Part shown: one piece after another, positions 38,055-49,572 of the stretch
Numbering within the stretch: position 1 is the stretch's first letter
Layout: each line of letters opens with the position of its first letter
Assembly: GCA_028386065.3 (NCBI GenBank)
Contig: JAKUCV010004712.1
Span: 62,001-126,000 of the forward strand
DNA: 64,000 nucleotides
Source: Turnera subulata
Lineage: Eukaryota > Streptophyta > Magnoliopsida > Malpighiales > Passifloraceae
Direction of reading: 5' to 3'
The notes under the pieces: generated by a model
What the model was told of the DNA's origin: nothing
Databases searched by the model: none
Seen by the model: only the letters and a program-made list of their open reading frames with translations
Translations under genes and position numbers: made by a program

Positions 38055-39739
38055 CTATAAGAACAAAACTCTGGCATCAGGTGAGGCTCTTGAAGAGGTG
38101 GACAGGTTCTCAAACATATTGCACATCAACTCCTGCGGCTTTGGATCCCCCATGTTCTTCTCCTTGTTGACACATATTACTGCTTCCTCCAAGCCTTGCG
38201 CATTCTTCAGGAAAAAATTGATCACCTCCACTTCCTTCTCGGAAAGCCTTTGAAGCTTCTCATCATCTTCTCGAAATTCTGAATCTAAATCCTGGCGAAG
38301 AAAGCTGTGGAATTCGACCGTTTTCAGGTTTTGGTGTAGTTTGCTAAAAGATTCTCCCATGTACTCCAAGTAAAGTGCTCTGTTGAAGCGACATTTCGGT
38401 TTGCATTCATCATCACATAGCTGCAAAACAATTCAATTGCTTCGTGAATTATCTTGCCAAGCAATAATAACAAAGCAATATTATGAGCAAAGGGATGGAA
38501 GAACAGGAACAATCAATCAATACAAGTACTCACATCAGCACCGAGAGCCTCGCATGTTTTTATGGTGAGTTTCTCAATTTCTGGTGACCTCCTCAATAGT
38601 TGGAATATCCCAGGAAGCTCATGTTTCTTTTGTGTGGTTTCCAATATCAAGCACTTCCGCTTATGAGAGATGGCTGGTGGAGGGAACAATGTAAGCATCT
38701 CGCAAACCGAAAACATCTGCACACAAACAATCTTTATACATAACCACCATATATATTCAAACAATGCATATATGGATCAAAGTTTTGTACATTTCTAAAC
38801 AATGTAAAAAGAATTAGCTAGTACCTCAACACACGTAGACTTCACCGAAAGCACTTTAGCATGATTCAGGCTCTCTACAATTCTCCTCAGCCTCTTGAAA
38901 ATTTGTCCTTCCCCTCTGTGAACACACTCGTTGCAGTTCTCAAGCTCAAAACCAATTTCCGCTCTCTCCAACGAAGTTGCATCTTCAATGAAGTAATCTT
39001 CAATCTCCAAATCTCCACTTAGAGACAATGACACAACTTTCGGGATCAGAAGCTTCAAACCCGAAACACCTTCTTCTTGCCAAACAAGACCAACGCTCAC
39101 ATTCTTCACGTTCATGCCTGTCAGGTTCAAAGACAGCAAACCTTGGCAGTTCACAATCTCCAAGTCCAGGAGCGAAGGACTACCACACAAGATCTTTCTC
39201 ATCTGCTCGTCTTCCATCTCGATATGTGTCAAGCACAATCGGGTAAGACACGGCCAGCAAACTGCGCCATCCGTGTGGCACAATCTGAAACCTTGCAGGC
39301 TCAGCAGTCTAAGACTTTGATTGTTATAGAAAAATTCATGCAACGAGAGATGTTGTGTATTCTGGTGGGATGAAGCATTAAACTCCAAATTTAGGTCTTC
39401 CGCTTGTCTTGTGATTGCAAAACGAAGCCATTCGTCCACGGCAGGAGCAAGATGTTCTTGGTACCCTTCCATCTGTAAATGGAACCGACGAATCTTTGGT
39501 GCTTCATGAAAGATTAAGACCTGAGTGACGAAGGCTGCAAATGTATCCAGGCTACATCCTGAGTCGGCATGAGAAAAGAGAAGAGAGGAAATTTGGAGCC
39601 ATAAATTGTTCCATCTTTTTGATAGAACGCTGCTTTTGACTGCATCCTTGGCCGTCAGGAAGGATAGTATATAAATCAGGAGTGCATCAGGTAAGCTACT
39701 GAGTCCATCAACGGATGATTGGCTTCTTGTTGCTGACAT
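38055..39739 (-). CDS. F-box/LRR protein with FBD domain
   Basis: Three exons (38825-39739, 38534-38716, 38055-38420), all phase 0, give 487 residues. The F-box is at about 13-48 (LSSLPDALLIYILSFLTAKDAVKSSVLSKRWNNLW). LRR-type repeats follow (LSLHEFFYNNQSLRLLSLQGF, CWPCLTRLCLTHIEM, CGSPSLLDLEIVNC). The C-terminal FBD region spans exons 2-3 (GIFQLLRRSPEIEKLTIKTC, NLKTVEFHSF). This is the standard architecture of plant FBD F-box proteins, presumed SCF substrate receptors. This large, fast-evolving family gives no hint of the substrate. Confidence 0.92.
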
Positions 39740-41189
39740 GGATGGATTTCTGGCAATATATATATACTATACAATTATTTGTATATCTATTCGAAAAAAA
39801 AAAAATTAAAGAAAGACTCTGATCATTAGAGACTATATATATAGATATATATATAGCTGCATAAACGAATTTATATAAGACTGCAAATGGATATGAAGGA
39901 TTTCTGGGAATATTATTCATCAAGTGCAAAAATGAACAAAGTAAGTGTATGTATATATAATTAGGACGTTACATATATATTGTGGATGCTAATTAACTGA
40001 ACAAAGTGCCAAGAGCTAGAACATGATACATTTGCGCACCTTGTTGTTGTTGAGATGGAGGAGATTAGAAGTAATCTTTGCGGCTGTTGATTGAAATGTG
40101 TAGGTGATTAATTATTTTGGAGTGAGTAGTTGTTGATTGAAGGGTTTTATTTGTATTATTTGCAGGGTTTCTTTCTAAATCAAGTGATTAGTGGTAGCTG
40201 TATCTAATTAAGCTAGCTACTGCTGTTCTAACTTCCAAGTGGGGGCGTTACGTTTCTCATGAAAGGGCGTTACTTTTTTGGGGGGTATTTTATGCAAAAT
40301 TAAGAGGTCTGATTAATTAGGAGGCCTGCTTAAACATGGGCCGCCTATAGCTAGCTTGTTGGATATATATATATATTTTTTTTTTGCTTGTTGGATATAC
40401 TTGTATACTATAGTCCACAAATGAAATATTGGACAATATTGATATTGGTGATAATGATAGTTTTTGTTGTAATATAGCCCAATTAATCTTAATCAAACCC
40501 AATACGGGGGATCTTTAACAGTAAAGATTTTTTTTTTAATTTTTTACCAAAGAACTGTAGGTAGGTCTCTCGACACTATTTTCATTCAATGAAGGATCTT
40601 AGACAATCTCTAATCAAAGAAGAGTTTCATTTATCACTTGTGTATTATTATTTCTGCGATTTTATCACTTAAGAAATCAGTCTTCTAGAATCTTTTAGTG
40701 CATGTAGCATATTCTCCATACAGTAGTACATTTTATAATATGCTATGCTAATTGATTATAATTAAAACCACGTGCAAAATCAGAAATGTTTTCTTTAATG
40801 AAGAAAGCAAAACATGCATCGTGTGAAACAGAGTAGCCAAATCTTCAGCATGAATATAATGGAGTACAGTCAACAAAGCACTCCCATTAACATATTATAC
40901 CTATACGATTAATATTTAACCTTCTTTTTTTTTTTCCTTTCTTGTCCAAAAATTAAACATGGCGCCTTAGACCAATTAAATTATTAACTTAAACAACAAG
41001 TGGAAGTGAAAATATATATGATGATACTACCTAGGAGAATAAAATGCCTCAATCACATGGACCACGTCAGGTGCACGAGTTTTGATCATCCTCTTCCTCT
41101 GCTCTGCTCCTTAATAATTGTTTTGAAAATAATTTGGTACTCTTTTCTTAGCTGGCGATCAATGGTACTCATTTACCACACCAGAGTAT
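39740..41189. other. Intergenic, AT-rich
   Basis: TATA-type microsatellite stretches and short ORFs only. No gene recognised. Confidence 0.6.
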
Positions 41190-41197
41190 TATAAATA
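41190..41197 (+). promoter_or_regulatory. Probable TATA box of the first EDGP-like gene
   Basis: TATAAATA, 88 bases before the first in-frame ATG of the downstream gene. A (TAGC)n run at 41236-41257 lies in the predicted leader. Confidence 0.5.
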
Positions 41198-41284
41198 TGG
41201 TACATCTATGGTCTCTGCACCACACCACCATTATATAGCTAGCTAGCTAGCTAGCTATCCCCCTCATGTATACACCCACAAAAG

Positions 41285-42679
41285 ATGAGAATGTCTCGTC
41301 CTCCACTTTTCTTCATCTTCTTCATTAGCTGCTTACTAATTGTACCTCTCCATGGATATGGTCATGGAGCACTATCTCTAACACTACCCATCAGAAAAGA
41401 CCGCAAAACCAATCAATACACTACCAAGGTTTTCATGAAAACCCCTCTTCAACCCATCAAATTACTTCTGGACCTGGGTTCCCCCCTCAGCTGGGTGGAC
41501 TGCCTCAAAACCTACAAACCCCAGAGTTACAAATTCTACATGTGTAACCCTCAACATGTTTGTGACTCTTTGGGCTCTTCAGGAACTGAACTATATTGCT
41601 CTCAGGATTGTTCTGAGAGTGGTCAGCGCCTTGGCTGCATGAAGAACAACACCTGCACGGGCTTGATCAGCACTTTCGCTCAAGGAACCGAGTTTGTAAA
41701 TCTTGTCAAAGACAAGCTCGCAATATTGCCTCCTCCTGCGCAGCTGTTCATCAATAACTACACTTTCGGGTGCGGTGATTCCGTCCGTTTCCGCTACCGT
41801 GTTGCAAAAGGCGTAGTTGGCAGTGCTGCACTAGGGTGGTACCCCTTGTCCCTCGCCGCTCAGGCAAGTGCAGCTTTATCCACCAAAAGTACTAATAGCT
41901 CCTTTTCCCTTTGCTTGCCTAGTAGCTCCCACAAGGCAAAAGGTTTTGCCCTTATTGGTTCTTTAAGGGGCGCCCCCTACAGATTCTCTACGCCTTCTTC
42001 AGGTGTCATTGACCTCTCCAAATCCCTTTCCTATGTTCCCCTCCTTTCAAAACTCGGGCATTCCAGGAATCCATTGCTCCGCTATGAATTGGCGGATTAC
42101 TACGTTGGCTTGACTTCTATAAAGATCAACGGGAAGAAAGTGGCCTTGGATGAGTATGGCTGGAGCACCTTTGGCGCTTTTGGGTCCCCCTATGGTGGTA
42201 CTAAGATAAGCACCATCGTGCCTTACACCAAGATGATTGATTATGTTTACGAGGGGTTCACCGCTGCATTTGTCAAGGAAGCAGCCTCTGCTATGAACCT
42301 CACTTTGATGCACGAGCCTGTCGAGCCATTCCGGTTCTGCTACTCTGCCAAGGATGTTGCCATTACAAGTGGTGGCCCTGCAGTGCCCACCATTGACCTT
42401 GTCTTCCAAATTAGTAATCATAAGGATGTGCAGTGGAGGATAAATGGGTCACATTCGATGGTGAGGGTGAAGAGAAAAGGTGGGGACGACGCCTGGTGCT
42501 TGGCCTTTATTGATTCTTTGGATGGGATAACCGGAGATGATGGTACAGCAAGTATTATCTTAGGTGGATATCAAGTGGAGGACCATCTTTTGCTGTTTGA
42601 TCAACAAAACCAGAGGCTGGGTTTCACCTCACTTCGCACGCATGGCACCACCTGCTCTGATTTTGACTTCCAAGCCTAA
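41285..42679 (+). CDS. Aspartic-protease-like secreted protein (EDGP/basic 7S globulin/xylanase-inhibitor family)
   Basis: This intronless ORF has 464 residues. It has a signal peptide (LFFIFFISCLLIVPLHGYG), then the mature start LTLPIRKDRKTNQYTTKVFMKTPLQP typical of EDGP-like proteins. The first catalytic motif reads LLLDLGSPLSWVDC (DLG for DTG), and the second Asp motif is replaced by the region TKISTIVPYT, as in basic 7S globulin and GIP/TAXI inhibitors. It is therefore most likely proteolytically inactive and may inhibit fungal glucanases or xylanases in the apoplast. About a dozen cysteines and several N-glycosylation sites fit secretion. A paralogue lies about 5.5 kb downstream. Confidence 0.93.
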   Translation: MRMSRPPLFFIFFISCLLIVPLHGYGHGALSLTLPIRKDRKTNQYTTKVFMKTPLQPIKLLLDLGSPLSWVDCLKTYKPQSYKFYMCNPQHVCDSLGSSGTELYCSQDCSESGQRLGCMKNNTCTGLISTFAQGTEFVNLVKDKLAILPPPAQLFINNYTFGCGDSVRFRYRVAKGVVGSAALGWYPLSLAAQASAALSTKSTNSSFSLCLPSSSHKAKGFALIGSLRGAPYRFSTPSSGVIDLSKSLSYVPLLSKLGHSRNPLLRYELADYYVGLTSIKINGKKVALDEYGWSTFGAFGSPYGGTKISTIVPYTKMIDYVYEGFTAAFVKEAASAMNLTLMHEPVEPFRFCYSAKDVAITSGGPAVPTIDLVFQISNHKDVQWRINGSHSMVRVKRKGGDDAWCLAFIDSLDGITGDDGTASIILGGYQVEDHLLLFDQQNQRLGFTSLRTHGTTCSDFDFQA

Positions 42680-44916
42680 CTTCTTAAATTGCAGTCACAA
42701 ATTAGTTATTATGACCAGCTAGCTAGGGAGCTGGGTGCCTTTTTTCTTTATTTCTTCTTCATCTTTAGCTTCTGAATTGTTGGAACTGCATTGAATAAAA
42801 ATATCGTTTAACTGTGACTGTATTTGAAGTGTAAGCCTTTTTTTTTTTTTCCCCCAATTGAGAGGATAAAATGACTAATGTGGGAATCATATACCACCAA
42901 AGCCTTGATTCTTAATTTCCTCAACACATAATGAAAAAAATCATGAAGATTTTTTTAGAAGAATCAACTACTAGTGCTGTCTATTTTTTTGAGTAAAATA
43001 TTTATCAATGCATTTAATTTTAATATCAAACAGACACAAGCTGCAATTTTATTGATCAAAACTTACTGTTAGAAAAAAATAGGACTTCTAGTAATTAGTA
43101 AAGTACGTGTTCCCCTTAATTTATAGTAATTGTTGCAGAGCTTGCGTGACAATAACAATATTACATGAAACATATCCCACTAAATCAGATTTTTGAGGTT
43201 TAGGAAATCGATTACAAATACTAGTGCTGTTTCTTTGACCAGAGAACAACTTGAAGCCGGTTGCGACCCTGGCTGCTTCTCTCTGATGAATATCATTATT
43301 ATAAGATAAACATCTTACATATCAAATAAAGAAGAAAATGTAAGTAACCGGGTATGCAAACAAATAAACAAAATGCGCAAGCGGAAAACCCGAAACTAAT
43401 GGAGGATCCATGTGAAACGGGGTAAACCGAATAACAAAAATTTCATACCTGGTTTGGTTGAGATCTTCCACTCAACTGACGATCCGAATCAACAAGAACC
43501 GGACAGAAATCCGACTCCCCTACGGTATACACACGAACCGTTGATAACCGCTAGCAACCGTCTCGCGATCACTAACCCGAGCACTCCCAAACCGCAGTGC
43601 TAGCTGCAGAATTTTCGAGAGCTAGAGACTAGAGAGTGTTTGATGTGTTTTTCTCAAGTATGAAATGAGTGTGTTAAGTCTATACTCAACTCTCTATCAT
43701 GTATCACATATACATATCAATGTTAGTTAATATAAAAATGGCCAACCTAATCATACATACATTTTATCATGCATGATTGTGTTTTTCATTATCTATACTT
43801 TAGTCACAATCATCAACATGATCATGTCTCCACTAACTCAATCATATATATCAACATATATATAAAACAGCACATCCTTTCATGCCTTTTGGACAATAAT
43901 TCAGGTTCAAAAATTCTGGTAACTATTGAACCGATCAGCCCAAACGACCCGGTCCAACCATGGTCTAACCACTAGCTCAATAACCTGGTCGAACCATGGT
44001 CTAACTACTGTCTCGAATCAACAGTTCTAAGTGTGTGACCCTGTAGGCACTAATCACGTTGGTAATAATTATAAACTCTCATTTATAATTATAAACAATG
44101 AGCAGTGTCTAGCAACACATCATTGCTACCCAAGTGACCAGATCACTACTGATTCATTATGCCTCGGAAAAATGTCATTATCCTTTCATCCCATTATATC
44201 AAGATCAAACACGAGACATGGAATATGTCATTCTCGTATATATTTAATCTAAGGTTTCTTGATTCCCGAGTTAACTGTGTAAAACAGATACAAATGATAT
44301 CTCCATATCACTTAATCCGAGCATGGCCATGCATTTACAGTTCAACTCTATCAAGGGGCCCAACTGATAAGATACTCGTTATATGGGTTGGACGAATCCC
44401 ATCTTGATCATACAAAACCAACTACACATTACATCATATACCAAATAATTACTCTAAGGTTTACTCAGTTACGGGTAACTAAGAGTAATATCAAAGTATA
44501 CGACTCACATGTTGGGAACCTTGATAATCTCAGGTCTAAGGACAATACATATAAGAACCACTAATGACAACATATATAACAGTCCATGTAGTGTTCTTAT
44601 GTCGGGTCAGTCCAGACCACAAGTTCTCTAACTTGTACCCGTATGTAGAATTCATATCTCATATAATTCTCAACATACGTTAGTCTTAATTTATTATTAC
44701 ACCCCATCCATAATAATAATCGACTAGGGACAATTCAAGAATATAAAATATTCTTAGATTATAAATATGTGCAAGCGTTTATCACTGATAAACATATTTA
44801 TTGGAATAAAACCTTAATAAATATACATGACTATAAAATATGATCAACGATTGGCTTTTGGGCATTACACTAACAGATAATGTACAAAGACAAAAATCAA
44901 ACTTGAGTTGCATTTC
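42680..44916. other. Intergenic with an LTR-like remnant
   Basis: From about 43390 to 44875 the minus strand looks like a retrotransposon LTR or leader: it begins TGTTAGTGTAATGCCC at 44875, a TGTTA start frequent in plant LTRs. The other end and a target duplication could not be fixed. The rest is AT-rich without genes. Confidence 0.35.
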
Positions 44917-44918
44917 AG

Positions 44919-45157
44919 TTAAGCTCTTGGCGTAAGAACAACATATTTGTCAAGTAAGTGTTGGGACAATTCCTTTGCAATCTGAGCTCGAATATTAGGA
45001 TGCGCACCTCCTACTCTTTTCCTAAATTCCTCCTCCATCGCCTTCAAAGTCCTGTGTTTGAATTCTGCCTGAATTTCTTCTTCTCGCATCATTATTTCCA
45101 GCACTCCTTTGTCACGTGTTGCTATGTTATTCAAAGAGCCAGCTCCTCCTTCTTAAC
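44919..45157 (-). pseudogene. Third dispersed copy of the kelch-gene tail exon, frame open
   Basis: The minus strand encodes EGGAGSLNNIATRDKGVLEI...EIQAEFKHRTLKAMEEEFRKRV...NIRAQIAKELSQHLLDKY and ends at 44919. It is homologous to the tail at 30881-31132 and retains about 75 open codons, but a stop lies just upstream and no kelch exon is adjacent. A G-rich low-complexity tract (the CCACCA repeat read on this strand) precedes it. Confidence 0.6.
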
Positions 45158-45177
45158 ATATCCAATCAATATGTTAA

Positions 45178-45390
45178 GAAACCACCACCATCCCCACCAT
45201 CAACACCATGTTAATTCGACAACCCCACCACCACCATCCAAACCCAACACCACCACCCACCACCACCACCATCCAAATCCAATACCACCACCACAAACAA
45301 CCCCACCCAAAGCCAACACCAACATCACAAACAACCCTACCCAAAACTGTGAATCCGACAAACCCAACTACCACCCAAACCCAGCACTTC
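45178..45390. repeat. CCACCA/CCAAA low-complexity tract
   Basis: Degenerate CCACCA-, CACCAC- and CCAAAC-rich DNA. Long ORFs on both strands here (His/Pro/Thr-rich or Gly/Val/Trp-rich) are artefacts of composition. Confidence 0.85.
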
Positions 45391-48008
45391 ATGGTGGCGA
45401 TGGGGGGCGATCCTGGCGCAGTTCAAAGTGGGTTCGTGGAGAGTGTGGAGGTGGCTTGGGACTGGAGATTGCAGGTGGAAGAATTGATTGGATCTGTAGA
45501 AGATTGATTGGGTTTGTATTTGATTGAAAGAGGGATTGGTTTGAACTGTCGTTAGGGTGGAAACAGAGAGATGGGTTTGACTTTTTTGTTTTCCTTTTAG
45601 AAGAATTGATTGAATTTGTATTTAATTGAATTTTGCTTTTAATTTTTAAAGGGATTGATGATGGAGTAGAAGATGAGGGGGGAGGAGGAGGGTGCTGCAC
45701 ACGACAAGAGGGAGAAGGAAAGAGGAGGAGCTAAGGAGAAGAGGAGAGAAGGAAAAAAAAAAGAAAAAAAAAGAGTAGGAATAAATTTTTTAAAAAAATA
45801 TATAACTTAAAGCCTAAAAGAGAGAAAGTGTTAAATTTTTTTATTGTTATTATCTTTTTAAATTTTGAAGAAAAAAAAGATAGATAAAGAAAAAATTAAG
45901 AGAATATTATGGATAGAATTAGAGTGAAAAAAGGATTTTTTTTATTTTATTATTAGTTTTAAAGTTAAACAACTTAGATTAATATATAAATTTATTTATT
46001 CTAAAAATAAAAGTTTTAATAAAAATTTATTCCAATCCATTTATTTTAAATAAATTGTCCAAATCGGGTTGGATTTTGGGCAGGTTCCTGGAGTATCCAT
46101 CAATTTTTGGGTCGATTGGGTGAACCCGGGTTGGTAGTATGCTGGGCCCACAGGGACAACTAGACCTAACGTGTCCACTCAACCCTCTAAAACGACGTCG
46201 TTTTGGCTCAAGATGACGTCATTTTGAAGTACCTCCCAAACCTCAAATTCATGCAGCCCGCCATGTCAGCAAGTACCTGACCGAGGGATTAAGATTGGCC
46301 TGCCCATTGAAACTCGGGGTATATGACCGGCCAAACAGAAAGTCAGGGACCCAAATTGGCCAAAACGTTAAAAATCGGGTACTGTAAAACCCAAAAACCC
46401 CAATAAAGTTCTTGCTAGCGTTCATAGGCGGCAACACCTGTATCATCCACTTCTCCAGTTCTCTTGTGTAAGATATATATAATCTATATAAATATATTAA
46501 ATTAGAGACCATGATCTCTGGTATTGACACATGGCAAAGTTCATGCTATTTAGATGTGCCATATGGCAAAGAGCTTATCCATCAATTAACAATTGCAATA
46601 ATGGTCAGTAATATAAATAAGCACCTTACCTTACTTCATGAAAATGTCATCCTTAGCTACATTAAATTAGGACCATTATGAAAATACCAAACGTAAAACC
46701 TATATATTATATCCCATTCATGTGCAAAACGTCTAAACATTGAATTGTAGGATAATAAATATTTGGCCAATTGGCATAATGCATTAAATACAGGATATAG
46801 AGAGTCAAAATTTATTAATGTTAAATGAATTTATATATGGATATATAAAGGGTTTTTCTTATACCCGTGTAACTATCAAATTTCTATTCATTATTTTTAG
46901 TTTAGTATAAAAATTTATTCATTACTAGCATTAAATTAGTGTATACATGATAAACTAAAAGTCATGAAGGTTTTGCATTTCAACATGTATCTAGCCTTTT
47001 GGACCTTTTAAGTATTTTTTTATTTAACGTTTAGCATCAATTCCCATTAATAAAAGGAGAGTAGTCCATTCTAATGATGTTACAAAAATTCATGGGCATT
47101 TCTTGGTTCCATTCATTATTGTTGTTATTAATAGGAAAATATATTTATTATTAGCATTGAATATGAGCATATATGGTAATTAAAAAGTCATGAAAATTTT
47201 GTATATATATAGAAGATGTGGCCATCAACAAAGAGATTAAAACAAAAGCACAAAAGAGGTCTTTAAGCTATCTCTCCACCCCGACCTTTTCTTTGTAAAA
47301 ATTTTTTAAAAAATTTCTTGAAGAAATTAGGCATTATAGTGATTCAATTCCTCAAGCTTCTTTTCGGGGAAGAATTTTCTGGATATGCCGAGGGAGGAGA
47401 TGCAGACATCAAATATATATTTCCAATATGTTTCCAATGTTGGCAAGAATATTAAAGGGTGCAATGTACAATAAATCAAGGTAAATTTAGTATTTTTATT
47501 TTTATAATATTTTTTTAAAAATATATTAAAAATAATATAGCTATGCATATTTTTTTTATATATAGACTTTTTTTTTTGTATGTCACCTCCAAATCCGTGT
47601 GTAACACGGAGAGGTGACTAGTATATTATATATATGTCGGTGTTGTTCGATATTTCATTTTATAATTATGGTAATTAATCACGTGCAAGATCTGAGATTT
47701 CTTTATAAAAATTAAAAACAGTGTTCAAGTATATCGAAATTATATATGAGGTTCCTGGCAATCGAGGACAAAAGAAAATGGAACTTTCTTGGGTGGGGGT
47801 CAACAAAATACTCCCATTAATTACCTCATAATCGCTTAAACAAAGCGGCCGGGAAACATACTGAATATGATTATAGATCTGTACATATGCATATCGAGGA
47901 AGATTTAATTATATCCAACCAGCCAGCCTCATACTCATAGTGCACATGCATGGGTTACAATAATTTTGACCACCTTCCTTCCTAGCTAATGCTCCATGTT
48001 TTGAAAAT
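45391..48008. other. Intergenic, AT-rich, TE-like patches
   Basis: 46080-46410 is more GC-rich and includes phrases such as 'gacccaaattggccaaaacg', reminiscent of the element ends near 9650-10100. A bulged hairpin occurs at 47582-47618. No gene recognised. Confidence 0.5.
46189..46222. promoter_or_regulatory. Two perfect GACGTC palindromes
   Basis: AAAACGACGTCGTTTT (46189-46204) and ATGACGTCAT (46213-46222) are both perfect palindromes centred on GACGTC. TGACGTCA is the optimal TGA/CREB-type bZIP site. They are about 2 kb from the nearest gene start and may belong to a transposable element. Confidence 0.4.
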
Positions 48009-48033
48009 CACGTGGCATTGAATTACTATATAA
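48009..48033 (+). promoter_or_regulatory. G-box and TATA box of the second EDGP-like gene
   Basis: CACGTG (48009-48014) is followed 12 bases later by TATATAA (48027-48033), about 175 bases before the ATG. G-boxes are bound by bZIP and bHLH factors. Confidence 0.5.
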
Positions 48034-48207
48034 GTTCTGGGTTTTTGAATTACTATTTACTTGGTGGCGGTGTCTTTCTACATTAATTAATTAATGCCAA
48101 ATTTACTAATACGTACTACTACTGGTACAAATAATGCTCCATTCTACATGCTCCTCACCCATCTCTCGTTCCTTCCTGCCTAGTACTAAGTACACACAGT
48201 GATCAAA

Positions 48208-49572
48208 ATGTCCCGTTCACTTTCCTTCTTCTTCCTCTTCATTATTGGTTCCCTATTAGTTCCTCCTCTCCATGGAACTTCTCTAGTACTACCCATCAGG
48301 AAACACAGCAAAACCAACCAGTACACTACCTCAGTTTACATAAAAACTCCTCTTCAGCTCACCAAACTTTTGGTGGATCTAGAAGCCTCCTTCAGCTGGA
48401 TGGACTGTTCCAACACCTACAACTCCACCTCTTACCAGCACTATCCATGCAACCCGGATCGTGTTTGCCAATCACTGGGTTTATCCTGTTATGATTGCTT
48501 CGAACCTCTTCCGGGCCCTGGCTGCGCCAACAACTCCTGCACTTTCTCCATTTACAACCCAATCTCCGAGGAAGGCTACACTGGAAACGCTCTAAGAGAT
48601 ACGCTAGCTTTCCCGGCCACCACCGGCCATGGCTCCACTCGGGGTCCACTCGATGGCACCACCCTCAAGAACTACACTTTCGGGTGCGCTCCCTCTTATT
48701 CTCTTAAAGTTCTTCCCAAAGGAGTGGTGGGCACCGCTTCATTGGGCTGGTTTAACTTGTCCCTCCGCGCACAAGTGATCAGTAGCAGCAGCAGCAGCAG
48801 CAACTCCTTTGCGCTTTGCTTGCCTAGCACCCGCAAAGGCAATGGCGTGGCTGTCATTGGCTCCACCGGACCTTACAAGTTCTTCCCTGCAGGAACCGAC
48901 CTGTCCAAAGCCCTTACTTACACTCCCCTCATCCAACACCCGCACTGGCAACCGCAGAATGCATTAGTATTCGGTCGAGCCGAAGAATACTTTGTGGGGT
49001 TAAGTTCCATAGAAATCAACGGGAAGGCCGTGCCTCTGGATAAAACGTTGCTGGATATTGATGCAGAAACCGGGAGAGGAGGAACCAAGCTGACCACCGT
49101 GGTGCCTTACACAAGAATGAGGACTTCTATCTACAAGAATGTTACGGATGCATTTGTCAAGGAAATGAACCTGTCTTTGGCAGCAGAACCCGTTAAGCCA
49201 TTCGAGTTTTGCTATCCCGCAAAGGATGTTGCCATGACAGGGGAGGGAGTGCCGGCAGTGCCTGCCATTGACCTTGTGTTCCAGAGCAAAGATGTGAAAT
49301 GGAGGATGGGTGGGGGGAATTCACTGGTGAGAGTGGTAGTGAAGAAGGAGGAGAAGGTTGTTGATTTGTGGTGTTTGGGTTTTATTGATGCAGGGGAATG
49401 GGTGGATATATCCATAGTTGTGGGAGGGCATCAGTTGGAAGACAATCTGCTCCAGTTTGATCTGCAGTCCAAGAGGTTGGGGTTTAGTTCCTCGCTTCTA
49501 TCCAAAGGGACCACCTGCACCAACTTCAACTTCAACCTCAACCTCAACCCTGGTGGAAAACATGCTTATTAA
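48208..49572 (+). CDS. Aspartic-protease-like secreted protein, second tandem copy
   Basis: This intronless ORF has 454 residues from the ATG at 48208 (MSRSLSFFFLF). It is clearly a paralogue of the gene at 41285: signal peptide, SLVLPIRKHSKTNQYTTSVYIKTPL, DGTTLKNYTFGC, PKGVVGTASLGWFNLSL, TKLTTVVPYTRM and a terminal LGFSSSLLSKGTTCTNFNF. The first active-site motif is further eroded to VDLEASFSWMDC (DLE in place of DTG/DLG), which removes the catalytic Asp-Thr-Gly pattern. A Ser-rich insert (TCAGTAGCAGCAGC repeats) sits near residue 195. It is probably an apoplastic inhibitor-type protein rather than a protease. Confidence 0.92.
   Translation: MSRSLSFFFLFIIGSLLVPPLHGTSLVLPIRKHSKTNQYTTSVYIKTPLQLTKLLVDLEASFSWMDCSNTYNSTSYQHYPCNPDRVCQSLGLSCYDCFEPLPGPGCANNSCTFSIYNPISEEGYTGNALRDTLAFPATTGHGSTRGPLDGTTLKNYTFGCAPSYSLKVLPKGVVGTASLGWFNLSLRAQVISSSSSSSNSFALCLPSTRKGNGVAVIGSTGPYKFFPAGTDLSKALTYTPLIQHPHWQPQNALVFGRAEEYFVGLSSIEINGKAVPLDKTLLDIDAETGRGGTKLTTVVPYTRMRTSIYKNVTDAFVKEMNLSLAAEPVKPFEFCYPAKDVAMTGEGVPAVPAIDLVFQSKDVKWRMGGGNSLVRVVVKKEEKVVDLWCLGFIDAGEWVDISIVVGGHQLEDNLLQFDLQSKRLGFSSSLLSKGTTCTNFNFNLNLNPGGKHAY

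Noticed and set aside
44958..45527. 189-residue His/Pro/Thr-rich ORF and overlapping Gly/Val/Trp-rich ORF on the other strand
   Set aside because: Both are produced by the CCACCA low-complexity tract; no domain and no splice or start context.
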